A DNA stretch of 46,060 bases, from contig JADGBH010000036.1 of assembly GCA_015231595.1 (NCBI GenBank), positions 1-46,060 on the forward strand, in the 5' to 3' direction. The notes under the pieces were generated by a model that saw nothing but the letters and a program-made list of their open reading frames with translations, had not been told where the DNA came from and did not search any database. The translations under genes and the position numbers were made by a program. The first letter of the stretch is position 1. Every line of letters begins with the position of its first letter. The stretch is from Desulfobacterales bacterium. GTDB taxonomy: Bacteria; Desulfobacterota; Desulfobacteria; Desulfobacterales; JADGBH01. Shown here in pieces: positions 44,825-46,060 of the stretch.

Positions 44825-45664
44825 TTATTTATCCTCATTCTCATTTACACTTTCAGTTTTTTGAAAAACGCAGCTATTGCCACAAGAAGGGGTATTGCTT
44901 CCGTTTCCGTTAAAGAAAGTACAATTTTGTCCACAAAGAGCTCGTTTTCCTCTTCCACATCCAACTGCTGTCTTATTTGAAGTCGTTAAAAAATCGTTCA
45001 TTTCTTCATTGCTTAAATATGATGGTTCATAGGTTCCACCTTGAGCTTTAATCCAAAATGAAAAAGCTTTAAGATGATTTATAGAACCTTTCATAAGATT
45101 TCCAAAAATAAACTTTATATCAGTATTGTCTGTTTCCTCAATATTTTTTTTCAAATCAGAAATGCTTAATTCTTCAATTTTTGCCCCTACCTTTAAGGCC
45201 TCAATAAAAGATTCATTACCTTTTTTTAATAATTCTTCATAAAGCTTTGCTAAATCTGGATTCGTAAAAGTTCCTGGAACATCATTCGTAATAGTGTCGG
45301 ATATATTATATTTCTCTAATAACGATAGAACAGCCTTTATATGCATTTCTTCGCTTTTTGGAATGTTATAAAAAATTCTATAATTCCATGTTTCATAAAA
45401 AGCATTATAAATATCTCTTGCAAGCTTCTCTTTTTCTCTAACATAAAGAAGAGCAGCCTTTTCTACATCACTCACTTCTTCATAAGGAAGGTTACCAATC
45501 CATCCGCATCCGCCAGTTGTTGCTACTCCAGTAGTTCCGCCTCCAGCATAAGGACATCCTGCTTTTCCTTTTCCAAATTTTTGCACATCCTTAGACAAAG
45601 CAGTTTCCACAAAGAAAACACTGGCAATAAACATAAAAACCCAAAATACAGTTAATTTTTTCAT
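44825..45664 (-). CDS. Exported DUF2202 protein (ferritin-like helices)
   Basis: 279-residue exported protein: signal peptide about 1-24 (ending TALSK), a Gly-rich segment (CPYAGGGTTGVATTGGCGW), then the DUF2202 domain at about 60-215. This domain is mostly helical with Glu/His-rich helices such as EEVSDVEKAALLYVREKEKLARD, KSEEMHIKAVL and GSINHLKAF, in the style of ferritin-like metal sites. A Cys-rich tail (GCGRGKRALCGQNC, SCGNSC) follows. Family function is unknown. Its TAA is directly followed by the ATG of the next gene. A terminator-like hairpin lies upstream at 45823. Confidence 0.8.
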   Translation of the reverse strand: MKKLTVFWVFMFIASVFFVETALSKDVQKFGKGKAGCPYAGGGTTGVATTGGCGWIGNLPYEEVSDVEKAALLYVREKEKLARDIYNAFYETWNYRIFYNIPKSEEMHIKAVLSLLEKYNISDTITNDVPGTFTNPDLAKLYEELLKKGNESFIEALKVGAKIEELSISDLKKNIEETDNTDIKFIFGNLMKGSINHLKAFSFWIKAQGGTYEPSYLSNEEMNDFLTTSNKTAVGCGRGKRALCGQNCTFFNGNGSNTPSCGNSCVFQKTESVNENEDK

Positions 45665-45822
45665 TTTTTCTCCTTTTTACTTTAAACATTAATATTTTTT
45701 GTTAAATAAAATCAATTCGCCGGCAATTTAGTTAAATTATATTCAAAAAATGTGCCAATTAAAAAAGCACTAAAGTTATATGATTTTTTATTGATTAAAT
45801 TGATATTCTCGACGATTGATGT

Positions 45823-45850
45823 TTTTTTTCGACAATAATGTCGAAAAAAA
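45823..45850. terminator. Bidirectional terminator-like hairpin
   Basis: TTTTTTTCGACA (45823-45834) and TGTCGAAAAAAA (45839-45850) are perfectly complementary over 12 bp with loop ATAA. The T- and A-runs would serve as U-tracts on either strand. Confidence 0.65.
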
Positions 45851-45967
45851 GATGTCCTGACTTTAATGAAGTACCCATTCTTTTGCTACAAATTTATTGA
45901 CATTATTAATCCTCCTAAAACATTTATTACATATTGCGTTATGACCAGAAAAATTTTTTTAGCTATC

Positions 45968-46005
45968 GTAGGGGGCGACCGGCCTGCCCTTGCCCGGCAG
46001 GGCTG
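45968..46005. repeat. GC-rich REP-like palindrome
   Basis: GTAGGGGGCGACCGG is followed by CCTGCC (45983-45988) and GGCAGG (45996-46001), a stem with a 7-base loop. It stands out from the AT-rich surroundings and resembles the widespread GTAGGGGCGACC-type palindromes. Confidence 0.55.
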
Positions 46006-46060
46006 TTAAGTTCTAAAATTTTAAGCAATTTCAAATATTTTAAAGAACCATGTTATCTTT

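Larger units (their letters stand above)
45665..46060. other. Terminal intergenic region
   Basis: No credible gene. It contains the hairpin at 45823-45850 and a GC-rich palindrome at 45968-46005. The promoter for the DUF2202 operon should lie between 45665 and 45820 (minus strand), but no boxes stand out in this AT-rich DNA. Confidence 0.6.

Noticed and set aside
45886..45920. Strong Shine-Dalgarno (TTTTAGGAGG, minus strand) followed by ATG at 45903
   Set aside because: The frame ends at TAG after five codons. Reading past it gives about 60 low-complexity residues running through a terminator-like hairpin. It may be a decayed gene but cannot be supported.

Overview
This AT-rich window reads as chromosomal DNA from a sulfate-reducing bacterium of the former Deltaproteobacteria (Desulfobacterota, most like Desulfobacterales). 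The evidence is the dissimilatory adenylylsulfate reductase genes (aprBA), the quinone-interacting complex genes (qmoABC), and an hdrCBA-mvhD-metV-metF cluster typical of sulfate reducers and other anaerobes with a Wood-Ljungdahl pathway. The genus cannot be fixed from the sequence alone.

Layout. Positions 1-5.7 kb carry a truncated alpha/beta hydrolase, an N6-adenine methylase, a HAD phosphatase, hisC and two adjacent SPFH-domain genes, the second a probable lipoprotein. Positions 5.9-12.6 kb carry moaA with a MOSC gene, an orphan membrane protein, a NrtR-like Nudix regulator (minus strand), tlyA, a divergent elongation factor G and a lipoprotein (minus). A class A penicillin-binding protein (minus), a patatin-like lipase, a secreted protein of unknown function and a truncated DUF3795 gene follow. 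The DUF3795 gene ends in what looks like a decayed IscB/IS200-IS605-type element (17.7-18.2 kb).

Positions 18.4-26.8 kb are the energetic core: a stand-alone receiver protein, then hdrC, hdrB, a very large hdrA, mvhD, metV, metF and a FrhB-family iron-sulfur flavoprotein gene, all on the plus strand and tightly spaced. mvhD is interrupted by an in-frame TGA that is best read as selenocysteine, with a bacterial SECIS-like hairpin just downstream. Together these products could form a flavin-based electron-bifurcating or confurcating complex that couples an electron donor to methylene-tetrahydrofolate reduction.

Positions 27.2-31.2 kb encode a PotD-like periplasmic binding protein directly followed by a hybrid sensor kinase, with no transporter genes: a likely two-protein sensor. 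From 31.2 kb to the end, all main genes are on the minus strand: a YkgJ-type cysteine-cluster protein, alr (TTG start), a thiolase, qmoC/qmoB/qmoA, aprA/aprB, a sensor kinase, a cysteine-rich secreted protein and a DUF2202 protein. QmoABC and AprBA together carry electrons between the membrane quinone pool and APS reduction to sulfite.

Other signals: a three-copy family of about 85-bp elements with inverted-repeat ends, a perfect 11-bp dyad over the promoter of the receiver/hdr operon, a strong 17-bp hairpin between hdrC and hdrB, several terminators and GC-rich REP-like palindromes. I saw no tRNA, rRNA or CRISPR array.
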